DNA of 56,746 bases from an uncultured Collinsella sp. (GCA_900540995.1 UQHO01000010.1:1-56746); one strand, 5' to 3'. Shown: positions 1-9,059, counted from the stretch's first letter. Program-made: numbers and translations. Notes: a model not told the origin generated them from the sequence alone.

Positions 1-43
1 TGCCCGGACCGGCGGGGGGGACGGCACCGAGCCGTACGCTTGA
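1..43 (+). CDS. possible 3' end of an upstream gene
   Basis: A frame open from base 2 ends at a TGA at 41-43 and would encode a C-terminus of ARTGGGDGTEPYA. A strong terminator follows 8 bases later, which is why I read this as the tail of a plus-strand gene lying outside the window. Thirteen residues are too few to name a family. Confidence 0.4.
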   Translation, partial: ARTGGGDGTEPYA

Positions 44-51
44 ACTTAGAA

Positions 52-81
52 GGGGGAGGCCTCGCGGCCTCCCCCTTTTTT
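52..81 (+). terminator. rho-independent terminator
   Basis: A perfect 10-bp stem (GGGGGAGGCC paired with GGCCTCCCCC) closes a 4-base loop and is followed by six T residues. It ends the transcript entering from the left edge. Confidence 0.85.
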
Positions 82-145
82 GCGTTTACCGGGCATAAAT
101 GACTCATTTACGCCAGACGATTTAATTCTTTTTGGTATTGAGCTT

Positions 146-613
146 TTATTTAAAGAAAATAAAACGAATAACAAGGGCAATTGCTATGGCTGCAATGATC
201 AAAAGCAGGATTGTCAGTCGATGCTGCTTGCGTCGTTTACTTGATGAAACGAAGATTGATTTTCCCTGTTTTGGCGTTTCGAGATAGCGAGCCGAATGCG
301 TCAAGGTTTGCTTTGGTCGAGGACCTCTTTGTTGATGAGCGGCGGATGCTTTCATCGGCTCATCACTAGCTGCGCTGTTTTTAGATAATGGTGCGTCTTT
401 CAGATATACAGGGTCTCCCGAGGCGACGCCCATATGTTTGCGTCCCGTTTGGGCATCCTCGAGCGTTTGATATCGATTTCTCGTCACATACTCTGGCTCA
501 GGATCATTAATGGGCTCTTGCGAGATGTGGGGGCGATGGAACCGTGGCGGCTGCGTGGAAGTTTCTTCCCCCTGCGTCTGCATAAACATTTTGTTCTGGT
601 TTTGGTCGTCCAT
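146..613 (-). CDS. hypothetical C-tail-anchored membrane protein
   Basis: 155 residues, not recognised as a named family. The first ~125 residues are polar, Pro/Gln/Ser-rich and probably disordered. They are followed by a basic patch (KRRKQHR) and one hydrophobic segment of about 22 residues that ends almost at the C-terminus (RFIFFK). This implies a protein held in the membrane by its tail with the long N-terminal part in the cytoplasm. The start is supported by AAAGGG six bases upstream. It is transcribed away from the hsp20 gene across a 276-base AT-rich spacer. It could be a cell-envelope or division accessory protein, but nothing in the sequence fixes a role. Confidence 0.6.
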   Translation of the reverse strand: MDDQNQNKMFMQTQGEETSTQPPRFHRPHISQEPINDPEPEYVTRNRYQTLEDAQTGRKHMGVASGDPVYLKDAPLSKNSAASDEPMKASAAHQQRGPRPKQTLTHSARYLETPKQGKSIFVSSSKRRKQHRLTILLLIIAAIAIALVIRFIFFK

Positions 614-735
614 GATGCCCTTTAGCTCGTTACCAACAACGTGTACGCGCTCATTGTAAGCCCCTTGTTATTTGTAGCTGCGAACATACTCGTTATTTAA
701 GCTCTGGTTCAAAGAACCTTAACCTTACTAAAACC

Positions 736-793
736 TGAGTCAATTACACTTAGATATGCTTATAGTACTTGACTCAAAAAACTTTATAGTCAA
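736..793 (+). promoter_or_regulatory. AT-rich promoter region of hsp20 with repeated inverted half-sites
   Basis: Three related half-sites occur in 58 bases: TGAGTCAA at 736-743, TTGACTCA at 769-776 and TAGTCAA at 787-793. The first and second form an inverted pair, and so do the second and third. TTGACT could also serve as a -35 box, but no well-spaced -10 is clear. The sites resemble the general layout of HAIR-type heat-shock operators (inverted CTTGAGT/ACTCAAG) without matching that consensus. Binding by a heat-shock repressor such as HspR is an inference. Confidence 0.4.
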
Positions 794-889
794 TGTATAT
801 ATAAGCACTGTGTGGGCATATATATGAGCGTCAAAAGAAGTCCCAGTCACCTAGAAGATGGCTCGGCAGTCCTAAAAGGAGTGGTAAAC

Positions 890-1321
890 ATGGCAAGCAT
901 GGTTCCTTATCGTTCGGTTTTTGGCGTTCGTCCTTCTGCTAGCTCGCTGTTCGATCTGTTTGATGATATGACCGACCTTGCAAACAACTCGATTGCTTCC
1001 AAGGCGTTTCCCGTTGACGTTGAGGATAAGGGCGACGGCTATGAGGTCAAGGCTTATCTGACCGGCGTCGCCAAGGACGATATCGATGTCGAGCTTAACG
1101 AGGGCCGTCTGTCCATTAGCGTGAATGTCGAGGAAGACGAGGAGAACGAGGGCAAGAACTTCCTGCAGAAGGAGTTCAGCTCGTACAGCGCGACGCGTGG
1201 CGTGTATCTAAAGGACGCTTCGAGCGAGGGCCTCTCGGCTAAGTACGCTGACGGCATCCTGACCGTTACGGTCCCCAAGATCGTCGAGAAGAAGAACGTT
1301 ACGAAGATCTCCATCGACTAA
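890..1321 (+). CDS. Hsp20/alpha-crystallin family small heat-shock protein
   Basis: 143 residues. Small heat-shock proteins are ATP-independent cytoplasmic holdases that keep unfolding proteins soluble. The alpha-crystallin fold is visible from about residue 40 (FPVDVEDKGDGYEVKAYLTGV) to near the C-terminus, including the typical strand pairs YLKDASSEGLSAKYADGILTVTVPK. The start was taken at 890, preceded by AAAAGGAG with good spacing. An in-frame ATG at 812 would add 26 residues but has no ribosome binding site and falls in the promoter region. It sits alone as a single-gene unit with its own terminator. Confidence 0.9.
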   Translation: MASMVPYRSVFGVRPSASSLFDLFDDMTDLANNSIASKAFPVDVEDKGDGYEVKAYLTGVAKDDIDVELNEGRLSISVNVEEDEENEGKNFLQKEFSSYSATRGVYLKDASSEGLSAKYADGILTVTVPKIVEKKNVTKISID

Positions 1322-1348
1322 CTTCGTTGGTGTTCTGCGCTATTAAAA

Positions 1349-1394
1349 GACAGCAAAAGGGGCTGGGAAGCGATTCTCGGCCCCTTTTGCTGTC
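1349..1394. terminator. bidirectional terminator between hsp20 and walJ
   Basis: GACAGCAAAAGGGGC at 1349-1363 pairs with its complement ending at 1394, giving a stem of about 15 bp. The A and T runs lie inside the stem, so it can end transcripts from both of the converging genes. Confidence 0.8.
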
Positions 1395-1403
1395 TAGGAC
1401 AGT

Positions 1404-2213
1404 CTATTGAATGGTTACTGGCCGATGCTGGCTTGCGGGGCGTATCGAGAGTTTTCGCGATCCTTGGAGAAGGGTTGCGGAACTGCCGACCTCGTCATCC
1501 AGGGTTGCGGCCAGAGCTTTGGCATAGCTTTTGACGGTAAGGCTCGGACGATTGTTATCTTGGCTGATATGCATGGCAATGAGCTGTTCGGTGCGATCGG
1601 TAACAAGTTCGCGCGCGGCTTCGGCGGCTTGGCCATTGGAGAGGTGTCCCCTTTCAGACAGGATGCGCTCCTGAAGAAAGCGGGGATATTCTCCCTCGCG
1701 CAGCATGGTCACATCGTGGTTGCTTTCGAGTGCGAGGACTCGACAATCTTCGAGGGTGTTCATGGCTTGGCTCGATAGCTCTCCGGTGTCGGTGGCAAAG
1801 CCGATGGAATCATCGAGGGTGTCGAATCGATAGCCGACTGGATTGATGACATCGTGTGACGTTGAGTAGGTTTGCACGTGGATGCCGGCAATGGATAGGG
1901 TGTCACCGGGATCGAATTCCTCGACAGGCAGATGCGAAAGATTTTCTTTGCTCGAAAGTGTGCCCCTGCTGGCAAAGAGGGGGCCGTGCCAGTGCTTGCA
2001 CCAGACATCGAGACCCTTGATGTGATCGCTATGCTCATGAGTAATGAGAAGAGCCGAGACGTTGTCTGCCGAGAGCCCCAGTTCTGCCATACGCTTTAAT
2101 GTCTCGCGGCGAGACAGTCCGTCATCGACCATAATGAGCCCCTGCGGGCCCTCGATGAGTGCGCAGTTGCCTTTAGAGCCACTGCCGAGGATATGAAGGT
2201 GCAGACGAGACAT
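1404..2213 (-). CDS. walJ: MBL-fold metallohydrolase, WalJ/YycJ (VicX) type
   Basis: 269 residues with a metallo-beta-lactamase fold. The N-terminus (LHILGSGSKGNCALIEG) and the metal-binding motif HEHSDH near residue 60 are typical of the YycJ/WalJ group, as are the later D and H metal ligands (FATDTGELS, ALESNHD, GHLSNGQAA). Relatives act as nucleases or phosphodiesterases and in Firmicutes are linked to the WalKR cell-wall system. No walKR genes are in this window, so the cellular role is unclear. It is divergent from tilS with a 48-base gap and converges on hsp20. Confidence 0.8.
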   Translation of the reverse strand: MSRLHLHILGSGSKGNCALIEGPQGLIMVDDGLSRRETLKRMAELGLSADNVSALLITHEHSDHIKGLDVWCKHWHGPLFASRGTLSSKENLSHLPVEEFDPGDTLSIAGIHVQTYSTSHDVINPVGYRFDTLDDSIGFATDTGELSSQAMNTLEDCRVLALESNHDVTMLREGEYPRFLQERILSERGHLSNGQAAEAARELVTDRTEQLIAMHISQDNNRPSLTVKSYAKALAATLDDEVGSSATLLQGSRKLSIRPASQHRPVTIQ

Positions 2214-2261
2214 AAGATTCCAAAGGATACAATGGGTGCGGACGAATAGAGGAGGAAGCGA

Positions 2262-3800
2262 ATGCCAACGGTATCACAGCATTACGGACACCATGCCGTG
2301 CCTGGGGCAGTCGATGAGACCCGGACGAGACAGCAGGCTGCTCCTGTCGTGCTCATGGTATCAGGCGGCGCGGACTCGACGGCACTGCTTCTTATGGCGT
2401 GCACATCAAAGCTGGATATCCAAGACGGACGCGGTGTTGCCCCCATTGCTCGCGAGCGCCTGCATGTGCTGCATGTAAACCATCATCTGCGCGGCAAGGC
2501 GTCCGATGGCGACGAGGCCTTTGTGCGTGAGCTCTGCGCGCAATATGGTTTACCGCTGTGTGTGGAGCACGCTTATTTTGATGGGGAGTCGGGCAATATT
2601 GAGGCCGCGGCCCGCGAGGTGCGCTATGCCGCGGCGCGGAGGTATGTTCGCGAACTCTGCGCCCAGACGGGGGCGCCGCGAACGGCGGCTCGTATCTGCA
2701 CCGCGCACACGTCTTCGGATCGCGCGGAAACGTTTTTGATGAACGCGATTAAGGGTTCAGGGCCCGCTGGTCTATCGAGCATTCCTCGCCGGAGGAATAT
2801 CGTGGTGCGTCCCTTGCTCGACCTAACTCATGGCGAGCTCGTGGGCTATCTGCAGGTACATGGTCAGCCGTGGCGTGAAGACGAGAGCAATGAGGATATC
2901 TCGTATCTGCGAAACTACGTGCGCCATCGAGTGATGCCGGTGGTGGCGCAGCGCAACGCGAGCGTCTGCAAGACGATTGGCGCCGCCTGCGAGATCTTAG
3001 GCGATGAGGACGCGTTTTTGTCTCAGCTTTCGGCACAGGCGTTTCGAAGCTGCCTGCGTAAGGAGGCGGCGGGCGCGCTGGTGCTCGATGCCAGGCGCCT
3101 TGCTGCGGCCGAGGTGGTAATCGCGCGGCGCATCGTGCGACTGGCGATTAAGCGCATCGATCCGGACGCTCGTCCAGAGATGCGACATGTGGAGCGAGTC
3201 CTTTCCTGCGTTGCCGAGGGCGCCGGCTCGGTCACGCTTCCGGCGGGGATTGACGCACGCATTGAGTTTGGCATGCTGGCGTTCAAGGCGCCGGCGGCTC
3301 GCGAGGGCCTGGTCGCGGACTGGGTTACCGTACCCGGTCGTTTGCCGTTGGGCGGGGGACGTATGCTGGTCACAGAACCGATGGCCGTTGAGCCGGGATG
3401 CGATATCGTGCGCCGCGCCCGTGAGCTTGCAGCTGCCGGGGAAGTGACAGCTTTGGTAGACGCGGCTGCCCTGGGTTTTGCCGACAGCGATAGTGAGCGG
3501 ATCCTGGCGGGCTCGCGTGGCGAGATCCCTGCCGAGGCGCGATTGGCGCGCCTGTGGGTGGACGGTCCTGTACCGGGAGACGTGATGTGCCCGTTAGGGA
3601 TGAGTGGCCGAAGCAAGAAAGTATCCGACTTGCTAGGTGAGGCTCGCATTCCCGTTTCCGAGCGCGCCGGCGTGCCCATGGTGAGGACGGCGCCGGGGGG
3701 CGCCGTGGTGTGGGTCGCCGGAGTTCGCGCGGACGAGCGTTTTAAGTGCACGGCCGCAACGCGCGTGGCATATCTGCTCCGCGTGGTCGATGCGGAATAG
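2262..3800 (+). CDS. tilS: tRNA(Ile)-lysidine synthase
   Basis: 512 residues. TilS uses ATP to attach lysine to cytidine 34 of the tRNA-Ile that reads AUA, changing both its codon and amino-acid identity. The PP-loop motif SGGADS is at residues 34-39, followed by the N-type ATPase core (HVNHHLRGKASDGDEAFV, TAHTSSDRAETFLMNAIKGSG, IVVRPLL). The C-terminal part carries the TilS substrate-binding region. GAGGAGG lies just upstream of the ATG. It is followed by hpt and ftsH, the classical tilS-hpt-ftsH order of many Gram-positive bacteria, with a 147-base gap before hpt. Confidence 0.92.
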   Translation: MPTVSQHYGHHAVPGAVDETRTRQQAAPVVLMVSGGADSTALLLMACTSKLDIQDGRGVAPIARERLHVLHVNHHLRGKASDGDEAFVRELCAQYGLPLCVEHAYFDGESGNIEAAAREVRYAAARRYVRELCAQTGAPRTAARICTAHTSSDRAETFLMNAIKGSGPAGLSSIPRRRNIVVRPLLDLTHGELVGYLQVHGQPWREDESNEDISYLRNYVRHRVMPVVAQRNASVCKTIGAACEILGDEDAFLSQLSAQAFRSCLRKEAAGALVLDARRLAAAEVVIARRIVRLAIKRIDPDARPEMRHVERVLSCVAEGAGSVTLPAGIDARIEFGMLAFKAPAAREGLVADWVTVPGRLPLGGGRMLVTEPMAVEPGCDIVRRARELAAAGEVTALVDAAALGFADSDSERILAGSRGEIPAEARLARLWVDGPVPGDVMCPLGMSGRSKKVSDLLGEARIPVSERAGVPMVRTAPGGAVVWVAGVRADERFKCTAATRVAYLLRVVDAE

Positions 3801-3947
3801 CGTCCCACGCCAGCTATTCTGTGCGACGTTGACGGTATTCCCGCGCTGATGGCGTACGGGCTGGAAAATATACCCCGTGCGCTGCTAAAATGTGAAGTTC
3901 GCGTCCATACGGCGGTGTGTGGGCGATAAGCACAAGAAAGGGTTGTC

Positions 3948-4496
3948 ATGGCTTCTCAACATCCGGATATCGAGAAGGTTCTGTTCACGCAGGAGGATAT
4001 CGACGGTATCGTCTCTCGCCTGGGCGAGGAGATTACTCGCGATTACGCGGGTAAGGATCTGGTGCTGATTGCGGTCCTGCGCGGCGCCGTGGTCTTTATG
4101 GGCGACCTGATGCGTAAGATCGAGCTGCCGACCAACATCGATTTCATGGCTGTTTCGAGCTATGGCGACGGTGTGAAGTCCTCGGGTATCGTGCGTATCA
4201 TTAAGGACCTGGATATCGACATCCGCGGTCGCGACGTGCTGATCGTCGAGGACATTCTGGACTCGGGCCTGACGCTCAAGTATCTGATGAAGAACCTCGA
4301 GAGCCGCAAGCCCGCTTCTCTGGAGGTCGCCGCCTTCCTGTGGAAGGACGTTGAGGACCGCGTCTCGGCCATCACGCCCAAGTATGTTGGAACCCATTGC
4401 CCCGATGCCTTTGTGGTGGGCTACGGCCTCGACTATGCCGAGCGCTATCGTAACCTTCCGTATCTGGGCATTTTGAAACCGGAGGTTTATTCGTAA
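3948..4496 (+). CDS. hpt: hypoxanthine phosphoribosyltransferase
   Basis: 182 residues, normal for the family. It converts hypoxanthine (or guanine) and PRPP to IMP (or GMP) in purine salvage in the cytosol. The PRPP-binding loop is VLIVEDILDSGLTL, and the early loop (LIAVLRGAVVFMGDL) and C-terminal FVVGYGLDYAERYRNLPYLG are typical. GAAAGGG precedes the ATG. Its stop is one base before the ftsH start, so the two are very likely co-transcribed and perhaps translationally coupled. Confidence 0.93.
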   Translation: MASQHPDIEKVLFTQEDIDGIVSRLGEEITRDYAGKDLVLIAVLRGAVVFMGDLMRKIELPTNIDFMAVSSYGDGVKSSGIVRIIKDLDIDIRGRDVLIVEDILDSGLTLKYLMKNLESRKPASLEVAAFLWKDVEDRVSAITPKYVGTHCPDAFVVGYGLDYAERYRNLPYLGILKPEVYS

Positions 4497-4497
4497 G

Positions 4498-6633
4498 ATG
4501 CCCGACGACCGTAACGATAACAATTCCCAGACTCCCCGGGACCCAAAGATCCCGGGGATGCCCGGAGGCAAGAAGCCCACGCGTACGGGCTGGCTGTATT
4601 TTATTTTGGCTTGCGCGCTTCTGGGCTACGCCTTCTTTAACATGGGCTCCGGCTTTGCCAATTCCAGCAATACCGTTAAGCTCGCGACGAGCGAGATGGT
4701 GAGCGCCATCAAGCAGGATCGCGTCGAAGATCTGACCTATACGGTTCAAGACGGAAGCGTGACGGGTCATTACTGGAAGACGAAGAAGGACAAGGGCGAT
4801 ACGAGCGAGCTCAAGAGCTTCTCTTCGACCTATGTCGGCTCCGATTCGCTTGCCGAGCTCATGGCGGAGCACCCCGATACCAAGTACATCGTCAACACCA
4901 ACGATCCCGATTTTTGGGGCGACTTGGCGATGAGTGTGCTTCCGACGATCGCCCTTATCGCCATCATGTTCTACTTTATGCGCCAGATGATGGGCGCCAA
5001 CAACAGGAACATGCAGTTTGGCAAGACCAACGCCAAGACCAACGAGGCCACACGCCCCAAGGTCAAGTTTGAAGACGTTGCCGGCGTGGACGAGGCAGTC
5101 GAGGAGCTCGAGGAGATCCGTGACTTTTTGAGCGATCCGGATCGCTATCGCAAGCTGGGCGCCAAGATCCCGCGTGGCGTGTTGCTGGTTGGCCCTCCGG
5201 GCACCGGTAAAACGCTGCTGGCCAAGGCCGTTGCCGGCGAGGCGGGCGTGCCGTTCTTTAGCATCTCGGGTTCCGACTTTGTCGAGATGTTCGTAGGTGT
5301 CGGCGCCAGCCGTGTGCGTGACCTCTTTAAGGAGGCCAAGTCCCAGGCCCCGTCAATCATCTTCATCGATGAGATCGATGCTGTGGGACGTCAGCGCGGA
5401 GCTGGCTTGGGCGGCGGTCACGACGAGCGCGAGCAGACGCTCAACCAGCTGCTGGTCGAGATGGACGGTTTCGAGGAAAGCGAGTCGGTCATCCTGATCG
5501 CCGCGACCAACCGTCCTGACATCCTGGACCCGGCATTGCTGCGCCCCGGTCGCTTTGACCGCCAGGTCACGGTCGATCGTCCGGACGTAAAGGGCCGCGA
5601 GCAGATCTTGCGCGTGCATGCCGAGAATAAGCCGATGGACGAGGACGTTAAGTTTGAGAAGCTCGCCCAGATGACCGTTGGCTTTACTGGTGCCGATTTG
5701 GCGAACCTGCTCAACGAGTCTGCGCTGCTGGCCGCTCGCCGTCATCGTTCCGTGATCTCGATGGACGAGGTCGAGGAGTCGATGGAGCGCGTGATTGCCG
5801 GACCGCAGCGCAAGGGTCGCGTGATGACCGAGGCCGAGCGCACCACGATTGCCTACCACGAGAGCGGTCACGCCCTGGTGGGCCACATCCTGGAGCACTC
5901 CGATCCGGTCCACAAGATCTCGATCGTCAGCCGCGGTCAGGCTCTGGGCTACACGCTGCAGCTTCCGCAGGAGGACCACTTCCTCAAGACCAAGAACGAG
6001 ATGCTCGACGAGCTCGCCGTGTTCTTGGGCGGTCGCGTTGCCGAGGAGCTCATGTGCGATGACATTACGTCGGGCGCGAGCAACGATCTGGAGCGCGCAA
6101 CCAAGATGGCGCGCGAGATGGTCACGCGCCTGGGCATGAGCGAGGAGCTGGGCACGCAAGTGTTTGGCGAGGCGCAACATCAGGTGTTCCTTGGTCGCGA
6201 TTACGCCGATCACCAGGATTACTCCGAGGAGACGGCGCGCCGCATCGATATCGAGGTTCAGCGCATTATGCGTGAGGCCCATCGTCGTGCGGTCGAGATC
6301 CTGGACGCCCGTCGCGATCAGCTCGATTTGATGGCGAAGGTGCTGCTTGAGCGCGAGACCGTCGAAGGCGACGCCGTGAACGCCCTGCTCGACAACGAGT
6401 GGGATGCGTACCTTGAGCGCGAGGGCGATATCCTGGCGGCCAAGGAGGAGCGCAATGCCAAGGCGGCCGGCATGCCGACCAAGAAGCGTGCGCCTCGTAT
6501 GAGCGAGGAGGAGCTGGCGGCTGATGCCGCGGCCTTTGCGCAGGCGGCCATGCAGGAGGATGCCGAAGCCGCATCCGATGGTGCTGACGATGACCATGCC
6601 GTCGTCGATGCCGATGCCGATGCCGGCAAATAG
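4498..6633 (+). CDS. ftsH: ATP-dependent zinc metalloprotease FtsH
   Basis: 711 residues. FtsH is a membrane-bound hexameric AAA+ protease that removes damaged membrane proteins and some short-lived cytosolic regulators. Two membrane segments flank a short extracytoplasmic domain (about residues 28-48 and 138-160). The Walker A motif GPPGTGKT starts at residue 232, and Walker B (IIFIDEID) and the pore loop FVG are present. The zinc site HESGH is at residues 454-458. The C-terminus is extended by an acidic, alanine-rich tail rich in Asp that is probably disordered. GGAGG lies inside the end of hpt. A terminator follows directly. Confidence 0.96.
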   Translation: MPDDRNDNNSQTPRDPKIPGMPGGKKPTRTGWLYFILACALLGYAFFNMGSGFANSSNTVKLATSEMVSAIKQDRVEDLTYTVQDGSVTGHYWKTKKDKGDTSELKSFSSTYVGSDSLAELMAEHPDTKYIVNTNDPDFWGDLAMSVLPTIALIAIMFYFMRQMMGANNRNMQFGKTNAKTNEATRPKVKFEDVAGVDEAVEELEEIRDFLSDPDRYRKLGAKIPRGVLLVGPPGTGKTLLAKAVAGEAGVPFFSISGSDFVEMFVGVGASRVRDLFKEAKSQAPSIIFIDEIDAVGRQRGAGLGGGHDEREQTLNQLLVEMDGFEESESVILIAATNRPDILDPALLRPGRFDRQVTVDRPDVKGREQILRVHAENKPMDEDVKFEKLAQMTVGFTGADLANLLNESALLAARRHRSVISMDEVEESMERVIAGPQRKGRVMTEAERTTIAYHESGHALVGHILEHSDPVHKISIVSRGQALGYTLQLPQEDHFLKTKNEMLDELAVFLGGRVAEELMCDDITSGASNDLERATKMAREMVTRLGMSEELGTQVFGEAQHQVFLGRDYADHQDYSEETARRIDIEVQRIMREAHRRAVEILDARRDQLDLMAKVLLERETVEGDAVNALLDNEWDAYLEREGDILAAKEERNAKAAGMPTKKRAPRMSEEELAADAAAFAQAAMQEDAEAASDGADDDHAVVDADADAGK

Positions 6634-6646
6634 TCTTTGTGGTGAA

Positions 6647-6676
6647 AGCCTCCGCGGGGAAACCTGCGGAGGCTTT
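6647..6676 (+). terminator. terminator of the tilS-hpt-ftsH unit
   Basis: AGCCTCCGC and its complement GCGGAGGCT form a G/C-rich stem around a small loop, followed by TTTTTCTTTT. Confidence 0.85.
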
Positions 6677-6702
6677 TTCTTTTGAGCGATATGGGGCCGT
6701 CT

Positions 6703-6762
6703 GTTGATTGGGGACAGACTTAAATGAGCGTTTTCACGCATTTAAGTCTGTCCCCAATCAAC
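6703..6762. repeat. palindrome with two inverted GGGGACAGACTT cores
   Basis: A 24-base arm at 6703-6726 is repeated perfectly in inverted orientation at 6739-6762 around a 12-base spacer. Each arm contains GGGGACAGACTTAAATG. It lies between the ftsH terminator and the aminotransferase gene. The GGGACAG core recurs in four other short palindromes of this window (24357, 27564, 27629, 29749), so it looks like one member of a dispersed repeat family. Confidence 0.85.
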
Positions 6763-6822
6763 ATTGCTGCGGCACTTTGCTCGGCTAAAGCGTACAATAG
6801 CGCCTATGCGAAAGGGGAACAG

Positions 6823-8007
6823 ATGATCAACGAAACTATGTATGCTCGCGGTGCGGAAAGCTCCATCATCCGTGAGATTTTTAGCTATGGCCTTGAGCGC
6901 AAGGCGCAGATCGGTGCGGAAAACGTATTCGATTTTTCGCTGGGCAATCCGAGCGTTCCGGCACCCGCTGCTGTGGCGGAGTCCATTAAGAAGGCCCTGG
7001 AGCTGCCGAGCGACCAGCTGCACGGCTACACGCCCGCACCGGGCCTGCCGCAATGTCGTGCCGCTGTGGCCGAATCGCTCAACCGCCGCTTTGGCACGAG
7101 CTATGAGGGTAAGGACGTCTTTATGACGGTGGGTGCCGCGGCTTCGCTCACCTGCACGCTCAACGCCGTTACGAACCCGGGCGATGAGGTTATCGTCATT
7201 GCACCGTACTTCCCGGAGTATCGCGTGTGGATTGAGAAAGCCGGCTGTACGTGTGTTGAGGCGCTCGCCAATGAAGATACGTTCCAGCTGAGTGTGGACA
7301 ACGTGCTCAAGGCGATTACCGATAAGACGACTGCCGTCATCATCGACTCGCCGAATAACCCGACCGGCGCCGTGTATACGCGCGACACGCTGACGCGACT
7401 GGCCAATGTTCTGCGCGAGGCCAACGCTCAGCGCGATCCCGAGAATCCGATTATGCTCATCTCGGATGAGCCGTACCGCGAGATCGTGTACGGTGCCGAG
7501 GTGCCTTGGGTGCCCTCGATCTACGAGCACACCATCGTGTGCTACTCGTATTCCAAGTCGCTGTCGCTGCCGGGTGAGCGCGTGGGGTGGATCTTGGTTC
7601 CCAACACCAATCCGCAGGCTGCCCGTCTGATGCCGGCCGTTGCCGGTGCCGCCCGTACGCTGGGCTTCGTGTGCGCGCCGGCGCTCTTTCAGCGCGTAAT
7701 TATCGACTGCATCGATGAGCCGAGTGACGTTGAGGCCTATGCACGTAACCGCACCGCGCTTACCGACGCACTAGCGGAGTATGGCTACACCTATGTTGAG
7801 CCGGATGGTGCATTCTACCTGTGGGTGAAGGCGCTGGAACCCGATGCGAATGCGTTTTGCGAGCGCGCAAAGAAGTATGAGTTGCTTGCGGTTCCCTCGG
7901 ACAGCTTTGGTATGCCGGGTTGGTTCCGCCTGGGCTATTGCGTGAGCTACGAAACGATTGTCAATTCGCTACCCGCTTGGAAACAGTTGGCGGACGAGTA
8001 TCGTTAA
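6823..8007 (+). CDS. pyridoxal-phosphate-dependent aminotransferase, class I/II
   Basis: 394 residues of aminotransferase fold type I. It transfers an amino group from an amino acid to a 2-oxo acid. Visible motifs are SPNNPTGAVY (cofactor and substrate binding), ISDEPYREIVY and the PLP-lysine motif SYSKSLSLPGERVGW. The family includes aspartate and aromatic aminotransferases, and I cannot fix the substrate. The start at 6823 is preceded by AAAGGGG. A longer in-frame start at 6724 lies within the palindrome and is rejected. The gene stands alone before a PHP-domain gene. Confidence 0.85.
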   Translation: MINETMYARGAESSIIREIFSYGLERKAQIGAENVFDFSLGNPSVPAPAAVAESIKKALELPSDQLHGYTPAPGLPQCRAAVAESLNRRFGTSYEGKDVFMTVGAAASLTCTLNAVTNPGDEVIVIAPYFPEYRVWIEKAGCTCVEALANEDTFQLSVDNVLKAITDKTTAVIIDSPNNPTGAVYTRDTLTRLANVLREANAQRDPENPIMLISDEPYREIVYGAEVPWVPSIYEHTIVCYSYSKSLSLPGERVGWILVPNTNPQAARLMPAVAGAARTLGFVCAPALFQRVIIDCIDEPSDVEAYARNRTALTDALAEYGYTYVEPDGAFYLWVKALEPDANAFCERAKKYELLAVPSDSFGMPGWFRLGYCVSYETIVNSLPAWKQLADEYR

Positions 8008-8041
8008 AAGTAAAGCGCTCTGCCTACAATGTTTTACGTGA

Positions 8042-8072
8042 AACGGGGTTTGGTGTTAAGCCGGACCCCGTT
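8042..8072 (+). terminator. hairpin after the aminotransferase gene
   Basis: AACGGGGT at 8042-8049 pairs with ACCCCGTT at 8065-8072 across a 15-base loop. There is no T run, so it may be a weak terminator or an mRNA 3' end stabiliser. Confidence 0.4.
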
Positions 8073-8172
8073 GTCATGGACGTTGTGTCTTTGGGATGGA
8101 GTGGTTTTACGACTATCGAAGGCTATGCGTACAATGAATATAAGCGACGGCCGTGCCAGATAAGGAGACCTG

Positions 8173-8994
8173 ATGCCCTACCTGCTTTCTTGTGACATTC
8201 ATACCCATACGATGTTCTCTGCGCATGCATATTCGACCATTGAGGAGAATGTGTACTGGGCGGCAGAGCGTGGTCTGCAGGTGCTCGGATCTGCCGACCA
8301 TTTGAGCTCTATGGTTACGGCTTGCCCCAATGACCTGCGCAGTTACCAGTTCTTTATCAACCAGGATATCTGGCCGCGCATTTGGAGCGGCGTGCTGGTG
8401 CTGCGTGGTGCCGAGGCCGATATCGTTTCGCTGGACGGAAGCCTGTTTGGCGAGGACACTCCTGTCACGCTCGATATCGCCGGCGATTCGTACAGCCGTC
8501 AGCATTCACTGTTCGATTTGGTTACGCGTAATTTGGATTATTTGGTTGCAAGCGTGCATAATCCGCAGATTGCTGAGGGCGCGACGCTGGCCCAGACGAC
8601 CGAGATGTATATCAATGCCCTGGAGCACCCCAAGGTGTTCATGCTGGGCCACACGGGGCGTTCGGGCGTGCCGTTCGATATCGACGAGGTGCTGTTGGCA
8701 GCTAAGGCCAAGCACAAGATTATTGAGATCAACAACCATAGTCTTGAACACGGTGTCGACACTGAGCATTGGGCCGTATGCCGCAAGATCGCCGAGCGCT
8801 GCGCCGAGCTGGGCGTGGGCATTGGCGTTTCGACCGATGCGCACATTGGCATGGCAATTGGTAAGCTCGATTACGCTCGCAAGATGCTCGACGAGATTCA
8901 CTTCCCGTTGGATCTGATCGTGACGCGCGATCGCGAGACGCTGCTGCGCGAGATGGCGGCAGCCGGCGTGTGCGATCTGCGCAATGGGATGTAG
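8173..8994 (+). CDS. PHP-domain phosphatase, YcdX-like
   Basis: 273 residues. The PHP domain is a metal-dependent phosphoesterase fold. Metal-ligand motifs are visible in order: DIHTHTMFSAHA near the start, GSADHLSSM, RGAEADI, ASVHNPQ, LGHTGRS, EINNHSLE and STDAHIG. This arrangement matches the YcdX/histidinol-phosphatase-like trinuclear zinc group. The natural substrate is not evident. TAAGGAG precedes the ATG with ideal spacing. A terminator follows. Confidence 0.85.
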   Translation: MPYLLSCDIHTHTMFSAHAYSTIEENVYWAAERGLQVLGSADHLSSMVTACPNDLRSYQFFINQDIWPRIWSGVLVLRGAEADIVSLDGSLFGEDTPVTLDIAGDSYSRQHSLFDLVTRNLDYLVASVHNPQIAEGATLAQTTEMYINALEHPKVFMLGHTGRSGVPFDIDEVLLAAKAKHKIIEINNHSLEHGVDTEHWAVCRKIAERCAELGVGIGVSTDAHIGMAIGKLDYARKMLDEIHFPLDLIVTRDRETLLREMAAAGVCDLRNGM

Positions 8995-9014
8995 CGGAGT
9001 TTATAAACCAAGCG

Positions 9015-9047
9015 AAGGGGGCGGCCCAGGCGGGTCGCCCCCTTTCT
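9015..9047 (+). terminator. terminator after the PHP gene
   Basis: AAGGGGGCG pairs with CGCCCCCTT around an inner loop and is followed by TTCTT. It is symmetrical enough to serve the converging methyltransferase gene too. Confidence 0.8.
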
Positions 9048-9059
9048 TGTGCCGGTGGA

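Noticed and set aside
6724..6822. Extended N-terminus of the aminotransferase
   Set aside because: It would be encoded by the palindrome at 6703-6762, and AAAGGGG clearly marks the start at 6823.
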